DNA from: Balanoglossus misakiensis
Lineage: Eukaryota > Hemichordata
NCBI GenBank assembly: GCA_040954595.2
Contig: CM082582.2
Coordinates: 12,524,001 to 12,588,000, forward strand
Length of the DNA: 64,000 bases
Direction: 5' to 3'
A program made the position numbers and the translations under genes. The first letter of the stretch is position 1. Every line of letters starts with the position of its first letter. This document shows positions 1 through 13,300 of the stretch, piece by piece. The notes under the pieces were generated by a model. It did not search any database. It saw only the letters and a program-made list of their open reading frames with translations, and was not told the DNA's origin.

Positions 1-1210
1 TAACCTGTTCTTTTGTCCTGATGTTCGACTAACCATATGAACTGGGTAGCCAGCATTCATATCCAGGGAACTGAGAAATAAATGGCTCAAAACATCAATT
101 ATCCACAGCCATATATTATTGAAACACAGATAAATTCTAATTCACATAGATTTCTGTTTGACTTTGCCAGGTTACAGCTTAAGACCTTTCACTTGTTATT
201 TGGTTTGGAGTCAGAACATGAATTATTTCCAAGATTTGCAGTTTCATAACCGTCACTGCTACAAACTCGTGATTTATAGAACAATTTAATTGGCAAGATT
301 AGCATATTCCCTGCTGCCGGTTAATGCAGAGATTTTCATTTTCTGAATATCCACATTTGCTGTTTTCAGTATTTTTGTTTTTGCATATATCTACTGCAGT
401 TTCTAGTTCAAATGGTTGGCTGAAGGGTGGGTGGGTCGTTAGGTGAATGCACGAATAGAATAAATGAATAAATGTACATGTATACCTATTATTTTTTCAT
501 TTTACATTCAGGATATGTGATCGAGATAAATTAGGAATACAAAATCTTACACATACTGGAAAATAGGGTTTTAAACTAATACTTAATTCCGCAAAAATAT
601 TGCAGATGTAATAAATCCTTTTTAATTGATGGCAAGCTCTTGCTATGAAATACTGATAACCGTGCAGGCTAATTTTTACAGCAGAAAATTTACATGGAAA
701 AGGCTGTGGTTTTCAAATCCCATTAACAACTGTCATATGTCACTGACATCTGACTTGATTTGCATTAACTATAGCTCTCTTTGAGATTGTTTGCGGAGAT
801 ATGTAGCCAAGATCACATGATAAAAGCTTGACCATGTTGACTGGAACAGTCTCAAAACACGATATTCATAAATGCATGTCAGGATTTTTTTTTATGCTTG
901 GGAATTATTGTAGACCGTTTACGAATGTGTGATTTTAATATGTGCAAACTATAGGCTGTTGATCATTTCTGAATGCGTGAAAAACCAGTGAGATGTAAAA
1001 AATTGTGGCGATAACATTTAATTGGTGCAAAAAAATTCCCCTACTGATCAGGGTATAAAAACATCAAATGATACTATTATGGTATCATCTCACTATATTG
1101 AGCATGTTTAGGAAAGTACGCAGCTGTTTACTTCTTGAATAGACAGGATTACAACTGAATAAAATTGGCAGAGTCTAAAGATATCTAACATGCCAATGGC
1201 ATAGCCGAGC
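1..1210. other. Region downstream of the SMPD3-like stop; no gene seen
   Basis: AT-rich sequence after the sphingomyelinase stop. It should hold the 3' UTR of that minus-strand gene, but no convincing polyadenylation signal on the minus strand could be placed. Only short open frames with no recognisable protein are present. Confidence 0.4.
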
Positions 1211-1304
1211 TCAAACTGTTGATTCATATGTAATATCAATCTGATCATCATCAATGTCTTCATTAGAAGCAAGATGTATATTGACATGATTATGATTATC
1301 ATCT

Positions 1305-1336
<32 letters not shown>

Positions 1337-4300
1337 AACACCATTGCAACTTCTATGAAGCAGAACTGGATCAGGACATCGGGTAATCATGACCGGTTGC
1401 TGAGAGAGGTTACTCGGTGGTAAAAATTGCTGATGTTCTATTGAGGAGCAGGTCATTACCACTGGAATGTGATCAGTCAAAGTAGCAAACTGACTGACAA
1501 AGTTATATTCCTCACAGCTCTGTAAAAAATGAATGAGAAAACAATTATGATGATTATACGGTAGTAATGCATTGACAACAAAATGATACATTGTATGCAT
1601 GTGGTCGGTACATCCTGATCAGGACATGCGTATCATGACTGGGTCACTTGCAACGTTGGTGTTGAAAGAAACCTTTAATATTTTATTGCCACAAAATTAA
1701 TTGCCAGTTCTGTATTCAACCTCTAATAGCAGAACCTTTGGGAAACATTTTCATATGCTGTGCTGTGATGGTCAGGTTATGTGTAGTGTTCTGTATGTAC
1801 ACCTGAGTAATAGCTGGGGCATACACAAGGATACAATTGGGTAAGACAGTAGCCAAATCCATTAGTCCCACCTGACTCTGTCCACAGGGAGTAATAACCA
1901 CACATCCGATAGGTTAAATAGGTTAAATGCATTCTGAGATGTGTATCAGAGGGATTTCAAGCATTTATCGTCCATTTCCAAGACACAAACTCTATCTTAT
2001 CATTTCAATGTGATGGTTAAAAGCACACTGTGTTAGATGTTTAATGTGGCAGACATGTTCATCTGATAAAAGTGTTTTATTTTTAGCAGATCTGAAGTGC
2101 ATGCACCAAATGTAGCATATTCGTTTCCACATGAATTGTCCATGATCAAATAAAGCAAGAATATTTAGCCCTTTCATTCCCATTTCCATGTATAAAGGTA
2201 AATAAATACCTGTTTGCAGTGAGTTGTTTTATTACTATACATCAAAAAATCTGTTCTTCTTCTGCCATTGCCTTTGTATCTCTGAAAATCTCTTGTTGCA
2301 GCTGGTATGCTGTTTTCTGAAAAGCTGTAAGGTTCAATGTCTTCCACAAACAAACCTCTTGCACTTTGGTCTTCAAGAACTCTATGGGGAAATAACAACA
2401 CACACAGCTTCGTCAACTTAAAAGTACATGTAAGTAATAGATAACCACAAACGCAGAGTAGATACAGGATCAGAATCGCAATCTAGAATCTAGAATATGA
2501 GTGGGTGGAGGTGATGGAAATACCACTTTCAATTTGCCGCACTGCTGAGTGGTGCAGGATATAATCATCTGAGAGTAAAAACACACTGTGAGGCTGAGAC
2601 TGCAGAGGTGCATGTACTGTACATGTATGTTTAAGTGTACATTATATCCAGAAAAATAGAAACCTCACAGCTAGACTGCATATTTTGCTCCAGGTACGGC
2701 AAGCGTACTCCTATTGATAAGCTAACAACTGAAGATGGTGTGATTTCAGGGCATTAAATGGATTTCTGCGGTTGTAGATGACATGCTAAGAACTAGAGTC
2801 TGCACCCACAATAGAAATATGTCGGATCAGGTGGGTTCAGCCTCTAATGATCTCTGCGAAGCAGAAAAAAATGACTTTGTCGAATTGTGGAGATGACAAA
2901 ACGTCTTCCAAGTCATTCTGGATTCTGACAGCAATGAGGAACCTATTACTAGCACCACATGACATCCACAGAAACCATTCAACAGAATTTGTAAAGAAAT
3001 TCTGAAATGGCCTGCATACACCTTTGATTGGACACTCACCTTTGTAAGCCTTCGGGTGTGGCTACTTCATCTTCATAAAGCATTTCCTGGTTAAGTTCGG
3101 TGCCAACTGTCCATGTCTGATCCAATCCAGCTGTAATCTGACATGGGTCTGTGTATTGGGATAACACCTGGTGACTCCAGTTACTCATATCACCTGTGCA
3201 GATGAAGATTTAGAGACATATGAGCTGACTCAGAAGAACACATCCTCCTAATTTCCCCCACTAGCAATACTAAATATGGGATGTTATTTCATCATAACAA
3301 TCTTCTAGTACATGACATAAATCCCATATCATACTACTGTGATAATATGATGTTGACTGTGTAATCCCAGAGCAATAAGCCTATGATAATCTCTATAACT
3401 GATCTTATAATCAGATTTTGGTTGTGCTGTACGTTACCTGCTCGATTTTCTTTTTCAAAACCAGCCCACCAACAAACCATTTAATATCATCAAGCTAAAC
3501 ATCTGATGTGATTTTTTTTAACTTACAACTGGAAACTGCAGGCACACTTTTAAAGTACACTGTCCTTTTAAATACCAACTGTTACTAGTTTTCCAGCTAT
3601 AATTGGTTTCTGATTGAAAGGCAACTTTAATCAACTCTTACCTGGTGACATGTTATCAAAATTGAAATCCCCACACAGGACGTCAAATGCAATAATATCA
3701 TGTGGTAGTGTCGTAGATCTGGTCTTTGCCTTGAAATCATGTAACCATTTCAATAATTTATTCAGTTGATTCAGTCTGACCAAACTTTTATCTGTGCATA
3801 CAAAGAAAAGAAATCAAGGATGTTTGAAAATGAAATTGTCCCCAGGGATGCCACTGAAATAGGAAATTGCAAATTTCAAAAATTAGGTTTTCAGATTTGA
3901 TTAATATCGTATCTCAGTGTATTGACACGTAAATATAAAAAGCTGACAAAAAGAATAATTAGTGTGTAATGATTGATGTATTTCATTTGATGGCCATCAA
4001 AAGATTAGATAATGAAGACAGACAGACTGTGAGAGAGTTATACATTAATGATACTATAAAAACTGGCTACAAAAATAGCTTTAACTAGAAATCTTGGTAT
4101 TAGAAAACATTCTTCACACAGGTATTATATTGACAGATTGTACATGATATGACTTTCTTGACAGAATTGTATAATACGATAGAGTAATTGCTCACAGCAT
4201 GAAAGGAAAGATTGTGATTCAAATCACCCTGACAATATTATAAGTATCGAGTATATTGAAACACTATAAATTTTAAACTGTGTGTAAATTGAAATGCCAG

Positions 4301-7300
4301 AAATCCTTCACTTCATCACTTGTAACTATGGTTACTTCAGCACTGGAGTGATAGCCATGGTGGATTCTATAAAGGCTGTTAATTTAATTTCTACACATAA
4401 CATCTGCAATTAAGTTTGTCTTTGATGTATAGTTTGGCACAATTTAATATCTCAATGGCAATACATCTTCCTCAGGTTACCATGGTGCTAAATATACACA
4501 CAGTCACCATTATTGCTTTTCAAACAAATTTTTGGATTGCATCATTGGCATCATAGCTTAACACACAAATTCTTTGTGCAATAGCTGGTCCCTTTCTCTT
4601 GGAAAGCCAGCCACTTTTTTTATTTTTCAACTTGTGTGAGTAATATTGGAGTAATATAAAGGTGTCACATCTTTGTACAGCATGTCCTCTTTTACACATT
4701 TTGAATGCAATATTTATTAAGCAGCACAATCCATATATTGATTACTAAGCATTGTACATAATATGAGGATACGTACATCTTAGAATTCCATTCAATTCCT
4801 GCTTGTGTGTGTTCAGCTGATCAGTTTGAAAGGTGTAATTTCTGTGACACGACTAAAAGATCAATAACCCACTACTTATAACAGTTGCAATATATTTACA
4901 AAACTGGATCTCCCTACAAAGGGTTCTGTCCGCTCTCATAGAAACACTCAAGATTAATCATGGTTTTGGTTTTCTCAACACAAGTGTACATAAAAAGCAG
5001 ATCACAAAGAGTGCCGGTTAAATGGCCTACAACCAGGGCATGGAATTCAACATGGATTTCCAATGAATACTTCATGCATTTCTGTACAGTTCACCAAAGC
5101 CACGCAACAAATGTTAAAGTGTCCATGACACTGTGTCCGCTCTCATAGAAACACTCAAGATTAATCATGGTTTTGGTTTTCTCAACACAAGTGTACATAA
5201 AAAGCAGATCACAAAGAGTGCCGGTTAAATGGCCTACAACCAGGGCATGGAATTCAACATGGATTTCCAATGAATACTTCATGCATTTCTGTACAGTTCA
5301 CCAAAGCCACGCAACAAATGTTAAAGTGTCCATGACACTGAATTTGAAATCACAATTTTCCCTATCAAAATCTCTCTCAAAAACTGATGGTTAGTTGAGA
5401 GAGAAGAGAACTCTGTCGATAAGGATTCAAAAAGGAGATGTGTGCATTAGTATGACATGTTCACAATTTTAATTGGATAAAGTCAGATTCTATGAATGTT
5501 ATCTTGCTCATTAAGTTGTTTAAGATTCAATACACATATTCATCTGAGTGATCATTATAATCATTAATGGTTTTAATGAGAATGAATAGAGTGTGCACAC
5601 ATCCATAGTACCGGTACAACAACTGGATGACATTAATTTTTACTACTGCAGGATGGAATTTGACATCATGCCAAAAGTCAAGCGATTTTCTCCCTTTAAT
5701 TTCATGTAATTCTACCCTGTTAATGATGGTGTCAATATCTAACAACACAGAACATGCAGAATACCATTTGCCCAAGCAAGTTCACTCACCCATCATGCAA
5801 ACCGAACAATTTAATCAAATCAATTTCCCCTTGTGGGAACATCAAAAACCCATTAACATTTGTCCTCTTTGCCCCTTTTCTGTCTTAGCGTGGGATTTAT
5901 ATCGACCAGATTAATTAAACTCTGGCTATTTAGGTATCAAGGTTGTTTAAAGACATTTCTGTGTATAGGTTTGTCTTGTTCAGTCGAATTTCACCTGGAG
6001 GAAAGTATGCATTGGAACACATCTGATCAGTTAGCTATCTACACATGAATTGCAGAGGAAAATATATGCCTATTTTCGATTGATGATGAAGGTTCTAACA
6101 CCATTTTCCTGGAAATACGGTTCCAGTTATAACATGATAGTGTACTTTTCAAAACCTTCTGTGAGACCGTGAGAATACAATTTGTGGCTTGTAAGGAACT
6201 ACAATATGTTGCCATGGTTACCAACTCAATGGATGAATTTTCGAAACATTTCAATAGAATGACATTACATCTATCATTAAATTGCAAGTTGTCGCAATTC
6301 CAGATGTCACGTACACTAGAATGAACAATTTTATTCCTTCTACAAAAAAATATCAGAAATCTGAGAATATCACCAGATTCTGCACGTACGCCGTGCCTTT
6401 TTCAGAAAACTTACAGCTAGTTGACAGCAACTCATATTACACTATGTTGGCTTGTTTGCTTCGTTTTGACTCTTCAAATGATAAAAGAGATCGATGCAGA
6501 CCATCTATGCATTTATAGGAGAGATGATAGTTCAACTAATGCCTTTTGGTCCATGTATATTGCTACATGCTTTTGGCAAATTCATTACCAAATGATTTAG
6601 GTTAGCTACATGTACATGCACATCACGCTACACCTACTGGTTCCACAGTTAACAAGACTGATGTTCCATGCAAAGACAAAATAAACCATGGTGGAAATGT
6701 ATTGTTAGTGCAAATTTCCTTTACCTCGTCCTGACTGTAGTTGGGTTACAGCAATGTATCCAACAATCTTCTCTTTGTCTCTAGTATTGCCAAGGTGGAC
6801 CTACCAGAAAATAAAAAAATATATATGCGTTAAATCACGGTAGCAGTGTATTAAAATTATTATTAGTATTGAAACAGACAGACACATGGACAAACAATGT
6901 CTGTTCATTTAGTAGCAAGAGTGAATTGCTATAATGTGATTTGGGAACAAAATCTGAGGATCCAGAAATCACCTGTATGTGGTAATTATAGTTTTACCTT
7001 GAATTTATTACTGCTTAATTTGTGTGGCTGTACATATACAAGGTATTTTACTGTACAAAATTGGACAAACACACTATGGCAAAAGGAGTCTCATACATCT
7101 GAGCTGTCAAGTCGAAATACAAATTGGATTAATTTGTTTACATCTAATTCACAAAAGTCTTGTCTCCGGTTTCAGTTACACCTGATTTCCACTGGGATAT
7201 CCATTTCACAATCAAGTCCATGCCATGCCAGTGATTGGATTTACGCTTCCCTACAAGGTCTGACAAATTCAACGACTGATCCCAAAGATCTCCAGTACCT

Positions 7301-10300
7301 TAATAGGAGTCAATGGGTGCCTTCCACTATACTAATAGATATACTCTGTCTTCCTTCATCAATAATGCACAATTTCAGAGAGCTTTCTGGTGGAAAATTT
7401 GTTCGTTTCGTGATGAGTGTCATGACCACGAGCTCTGAATTTCTGCTGCAGGAGAGATAAAGTTTTCATCTAAATTACTCCCTCATGTGTATTGCCTAGA
7501 TGGAAAAGTGGGCAGAGCAACCCACTTTTCAGGATGATTGGAATGGTACATACACATAGCCTCAATACATACAGTAAAACTGTTTTCGGTGCACATTTTT
7601 CAATTTTTTGTTGTGTAGATTGGTATTCTACTTACGAAGGTATTTTAATACATGTGCTCAAATCAACCATTCATTATCTATACAGAGAATATAATGAAGC
7701 AAGGAACAACAGAAACTTCCTTGATTGACAACAGTAAACTACAGTCCTGGCCGCAACACAGAATTCCCAGAATTATAACAATTCCAAGCAGTCCGCGACA
7801 ATGAGCCAGATAGGAAGACATCCAATTTGCAACAAATCAATCAGATCCAGGATTGAAACTGCCCAACAGTTGGTAATTCCAAAGCCTTGAATGAATGAGA
7901 TTGCAAGAACGAAATACCGTAGTTACTCAACCTCTTTGAATGAAATGGTACAATTTGAAAATAAGAGAAACAAGATTAGATTTTGAATTAAGTCTTTTCA
8001 CTCAATACTAGTAGTTTAAATCATAAGGATCAATTCTGAACCTTCAGAAAATTATCAAATAATGATACTTCAAATATGTCAGAAGTGGAAAACATAATAA
8101 TGAGCTGCATTTACTGGAGGATGGTTTTCTCACACCAAGTAAATTCAATCTTTTCCAATAATTTCATACAAAATGCCATTACATTAACTTGATTAGACTG
8201 TCTGGGTGACACTGACAAGTTGAGTATGGATTTTTTCCTAAGATTGGAACCTGATTGATTGTTGTTCATAAAACATGGAAAATTCAAGGCACACTAGTTA
8301 ATTTTAAGCGATATTTGAACTTTGTATCTCATTTTATTATTCCAAGGGCTTATCCTCCTGGGTATATATCTTTCTTAATGACAGGCAACATATTTTTGAG
8401 GCACTCTGGCCATAATAACAGATATAGGCATGTTACTGCTGAAAGCTACAGTGCAATCATGCAGAACAGAAATTAATGCCATATACTTTATACTTGAAGC
8501 TATGTAGCTCTGCATGTAAATCACTGATCAGTCATGTATAATTTGATATGTGGTGATAAAGAAAGTCTTGGCGGTTGAATGCTATACACTCCCCAATTCA
8601 ATGCATGAGAAATGACAAAATGTTTCATTAATATTCATTTACGCCCATCATTTAGTTAATTTTCACCTGAATCCACTGATTTATCAGGAAATGAAGATCC
8701 CGGGTATATCTTCAAGCTCATACATTTTTATCTGCTAACTATTTAATATCTCTTTTCTGAGCAACTCAAAGTATTCATAATCATACTTTAGGAGAGATAC
8801 CATTCCACAAGAAGTAACATAAACTTGATTAAATTCCCACTTTTCTCTCAAAAGCACGAGCCTGTATAATACTGTGATAGTTTCAGGCTAATCAATATTA
8901 GCATGTTTATAACCTGCGGTAGGAAACTGGGCCTCTCAAAGGTGGCAAGACTAATGCATGAAAATAACCCATAATGTCTCTGTGCACAGGAAAAACGAAA
9001 TAGATACTGAAATGGACAGTTGCAATGTATAAGTACCACATTTCCACTAAACTGTCTTTATTTAGCAAAATGTCAGCTCTACTCAGGAATATGATACCTA
9101 GATGACATATTAGAGCTGATCATCAATACTGACCAAGCTTTCTATCTGGTGGGCGAAGTGTACTTTGCGTGTTTCTTTTAAATTGAATGAGAGTGGTTTT
9201 GACAGTCAGCAGTCTACTAGATGTTTCACTAACAAATTACAATTCACATGCTAAAACCAACTTGCCTTGCAAAGAGATTTGTCGATTGAGCGTACCAGTA
9301 TTCTGGTCACATTCATTGCTATTGAAGATTTATCATTATCTGTGTTTTAAATCAATCCTTTATTTCATGGTTCTGATCGTTCCTCAGCATTAAATTCTGG
9401 TTGAAAAGAGGACAAAAACTGGTACATGCAACATCAGAACCATTATGATAGCCAATCAGAGTAATCCACTAGTACGGTTCAACCAATCAGATTTCATATT
9501 TCATTAATTGGATGTTTCAGCTTACCTGCCCTTTGTGCATGTTGCTCACTGGGGCAGGTACCAGCCAAACATTTCCTCTTGTTTTGTGATTTATTCTTGA
9601 AATAGCCATCAGTAGAATTAAAGCATAGTGTTGTGTTGATTTCATTGGATTGTAAACCTAATACTCTCTCTCCTGTGGAAATCTTGTTGAATGCACTTAG
9701 TCAGCAACTATATTTGTGAAGGTTTTATTTGCGAACACTCTAAGGAAGATAACGAAATCTAATCTGTGTACATCTGCCGAGATACGTAAGGTTAAACTTA
9801 GAGTTGTCTCTCCAAATGCAACTTAATTCTAAAAGTGAATCTTGGGGCCATGAACCATAATTGAATTCAGTGTCTGACAGAATGTCTGCCATGTTATATT
9901 TCAAATATATCATCTAAATGTACCTTGCATTAGTCGTAGTACTAGAATATTAAATATTAAATTTCAATAACATCCATATCTGCCTACTCAGTCTCAGTAT
10001 GTGAGTAATTGACCCCTCAGTGGCCGGTGTAAATCCCACCAGAAAATTCAATTTTCACAGATCTGCTACAGTGGTTTCACTTCCCTCCTCTATAAATATT
10101 TCATAATGTAGCTACCAAGAGACTCATCCAAGCACAGCTTTTTCTTGTAAACTGGCTTTATATCTTAAAAATTTAAATTTATATCAGTATCTGTCTTTTT
10201 TCAACTCTGCTAAAATAATCATTATGAGTGTACTTTTGTTAGGCTGTGGCTATAGGTCTTCAATATATTCTGTGATGTGTCTTCTATCAACCTGTCTGAA

Positions 10301-13300
10301 ACTTACAAAAGGCTCTTGCCAATAATAAGCTTTGTTAGTCTTGCCTTGGGTCAATGGTTAACACACTGGGTGTTCAGCGAAATGATTTGTTAATCATTAA
10401 AAAGCCTTGCCACTGTTAATTTATCAGTGTTATCTAATTATCACACTGACCATGAAGAAATGCCTCAATGATCAAAGAATCCGCCTGTCCATATCACCCA
10501 AATGTGAAATTCTGTTTCACTGATTGTCCTGAGGGTAATCTATTCACAACTGTTTCATCACAATCGAGAGAACGCCTGATGATGTCTTGCTGTTCCAGCT
10601 ATAGTGAAGATAATCAGCAGCAAAACTGCTCTTGATTCCGCAAAATTTATCATAACACCCCAAAAAGGATTTATCAAGGGTTTAAACACTTCACAAAAAA
10701 TGTGATTTCCCTTTCAGATTCAAAAAATCATGTGATGTCATTGTCAATATAGATTTGTTTAATTATTATTAAGCCAGCATTACTGTTCGATCATATTGAT
10801 TTAAATCTCTAGAACTTAGAAGGTCTTAATTTACAGATGAATAAGCAACTGCAAGGCCTCAAGGATAATACAGCTCATTGATTTGAAGAGGAGAAATTCT
10901 GAGAATCTGCTAATTTCATTGCAGCATGTCTACTTAATACACTTCAGTGATCCTTCAGGTAGTCTGCAATATACATGTAGTAAATTATGCAATCTCAGCC
11001 AAGACTATAGTCAAAGCAAAATAACAAGTTCAAACTATTTCAAATCTATGCCTATACACAGGGCTTTCATACTTGAAAGTGGAATTAGACCATGTCTAAA
11101 GTAATGAGGTTTTTAGGACACTGAGGCAGGATCATGTGATCAATCATGAATGATGTGTAAATTACTTTGGCCTTTTCAGATAATGTCATTTTAGTCATAA
11201 TCCAAGTTCATTATCGATCATCATCATGGTCTAATTGTATGAGTATATCATAATAAAAATGGTACAAATTTCTACAAATGATGTCATTAAGAATTCACCT
11301 CCAAAAACTATGATATTAGCATCACATCTTGTCATACACCCATCAAAAATGTATCTAGATTGCAACTGCCTTCATCAAGCCCATTCTGTCTTATGATGTT
11401 TATACAGATATCAATTTCCAATAGATTGAAAGTTATTGAATTAATTCACTTTAGCAAGGCGACACGTCTGTGTAGACAACCCAGATTGATATCATCTTCT
11501 TTTCTTCAATTAATCATGGGTTGAGTTGTAGTAGAAGCACTGATATGTAGCTGATATATGTTACACCATGCAGAGTGTATGTTGTTAATGTACGATGAAG
11601 TAGGTGGGTGGGGAGATGTACGGTACCTTTATTGAACATACCAGTATGGTATAGTAGTACCGGTACTTGACCACATGGGTTTACTTAAATATAGAAAGAT
11701 CTTGTCATCATTTCAAAGTGGCAGATTTATCATTTGCTTCTGAATGTGACATGTGAATGTGGTAAGAAATTATATAAACATACAGACTGTTGGGTGAAAG
11801 GGTTAAAATGTTTCGCAAAAAATAGAGCTATACTGACCGAGTGTAGCCTGCAGGGAACGAAAGCCATTAAGAATTTCCCTGAAGAGGGTTGTTTATTTTG
11901 GAGGCAATCAAACTCTTCACTTGTTTATTTCACTACTCGTTCTACTGTTTCATATGTTCTGCTTTTGAAACCAAAGATGTTCAGATACCCCCCTGGTATA
12001 ATAAGTGGCTTGTGGGCAACTGCCTGTCAATGTCAAATGTTGATGATTAAATTAAACCTAAATTTGCTTAACAACTAGCTTTACTGAAACATATCAAATG
12101 CTAGGAGGCAATTGTAAGTACATTTCACAGAGAAGTAGAATGTAGTTGATAGGAAAAAACACTGAAAATACAATTAAAGATAATTTCATATTTAAATTGC
12201 AAATAATACTGTAATTTTACAAATGCAATGCACCAAGGTCAACAATTATTTAAACATTAGAATCATAATTTTCATCAACTCAATCTACTTCACCAATGTA
12301 ATCCACTTTTGCATTTCTGTTGCAATATTCCACAGGAGAGATATTGTTGGTTTAATTTCCTGACGTTTATCACAGGACTGATTTCCTCATATCCTCTAGT
12401 TAACTCTGTATTTCTGATGTATTACCGAGTTCCCCCTCAAGATTGAATTTGCTGTTTCAATCTTTTATAGAAGATTGCCGTCAGGGATTATGTCGAAAAA
12501 AGACAAGGCTATGATGCATCTCAGTACAACAACTACATAAATTGGTACTAGTATATCTTCATGTCCTATTTCCTGAAAACACAAACCAATATTCGGTATA
12601 ATCATCAAACATGACAACTCAAGCAAAGGATAACGTTAAAATCCAAGCAAGTGAAAGGCAATTTTATCAGTAATTCACAGTTCAGAAATCTCAACTGTAA
12701 ACAACAGGAAATTGAAGGGCCTACAATCTATCACATTGACGAATTACACTGACTTGTCATCAATCATACAGGTCTCGTCTGTGATTGCGGCCTCACACCT
12801 CTAGGTGATTGATACATGACGAATGTTCTGTGAATGATAACGGTTGCCTATGCAGAGCACAATGATAACTGGTATCCAAAAATGTCTACACCAAATTCGA
12901 CGAAATGTACTGCAGAGGCTGAGCGCAATAGTGAAATGTAACAAATAGGATGGTTCTATGAGTATCATGTCAATTATCTCTTTATTTGCATATTTCAAGA
13001 ACGTTTGTAATTACCGATTTCCTAATTTGATCAGTGATGTAGATAATAGCTGGCCACCTGACAAAATGGCCTTTCTGAACTCAGCTTGGGACTTATTATG
13101 TTTTAAATTGAAACACACACTCATGGTCAAAATGCCTATCTGAACTCAGCATGGGACTAGATATTATATTAAATGTTTTAATTGCAACATCGTGCAGCAT
13201 TTTAGTAGGATGGATGTCACAAAAATTTTCCATGCTGTCTCCATTCATGTCTGATCTGTCAACCTTGCAAACACAGTGATCACGAAATATGAACAGCTGG

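Noticed and set aside
6897-7460. 187-codon plus-strand frame inside the SMPD3-like intron.
   Set aside because: No recognisable domain, no splice signals and no similarity to a transposase or reverse transcriptase that I could see.
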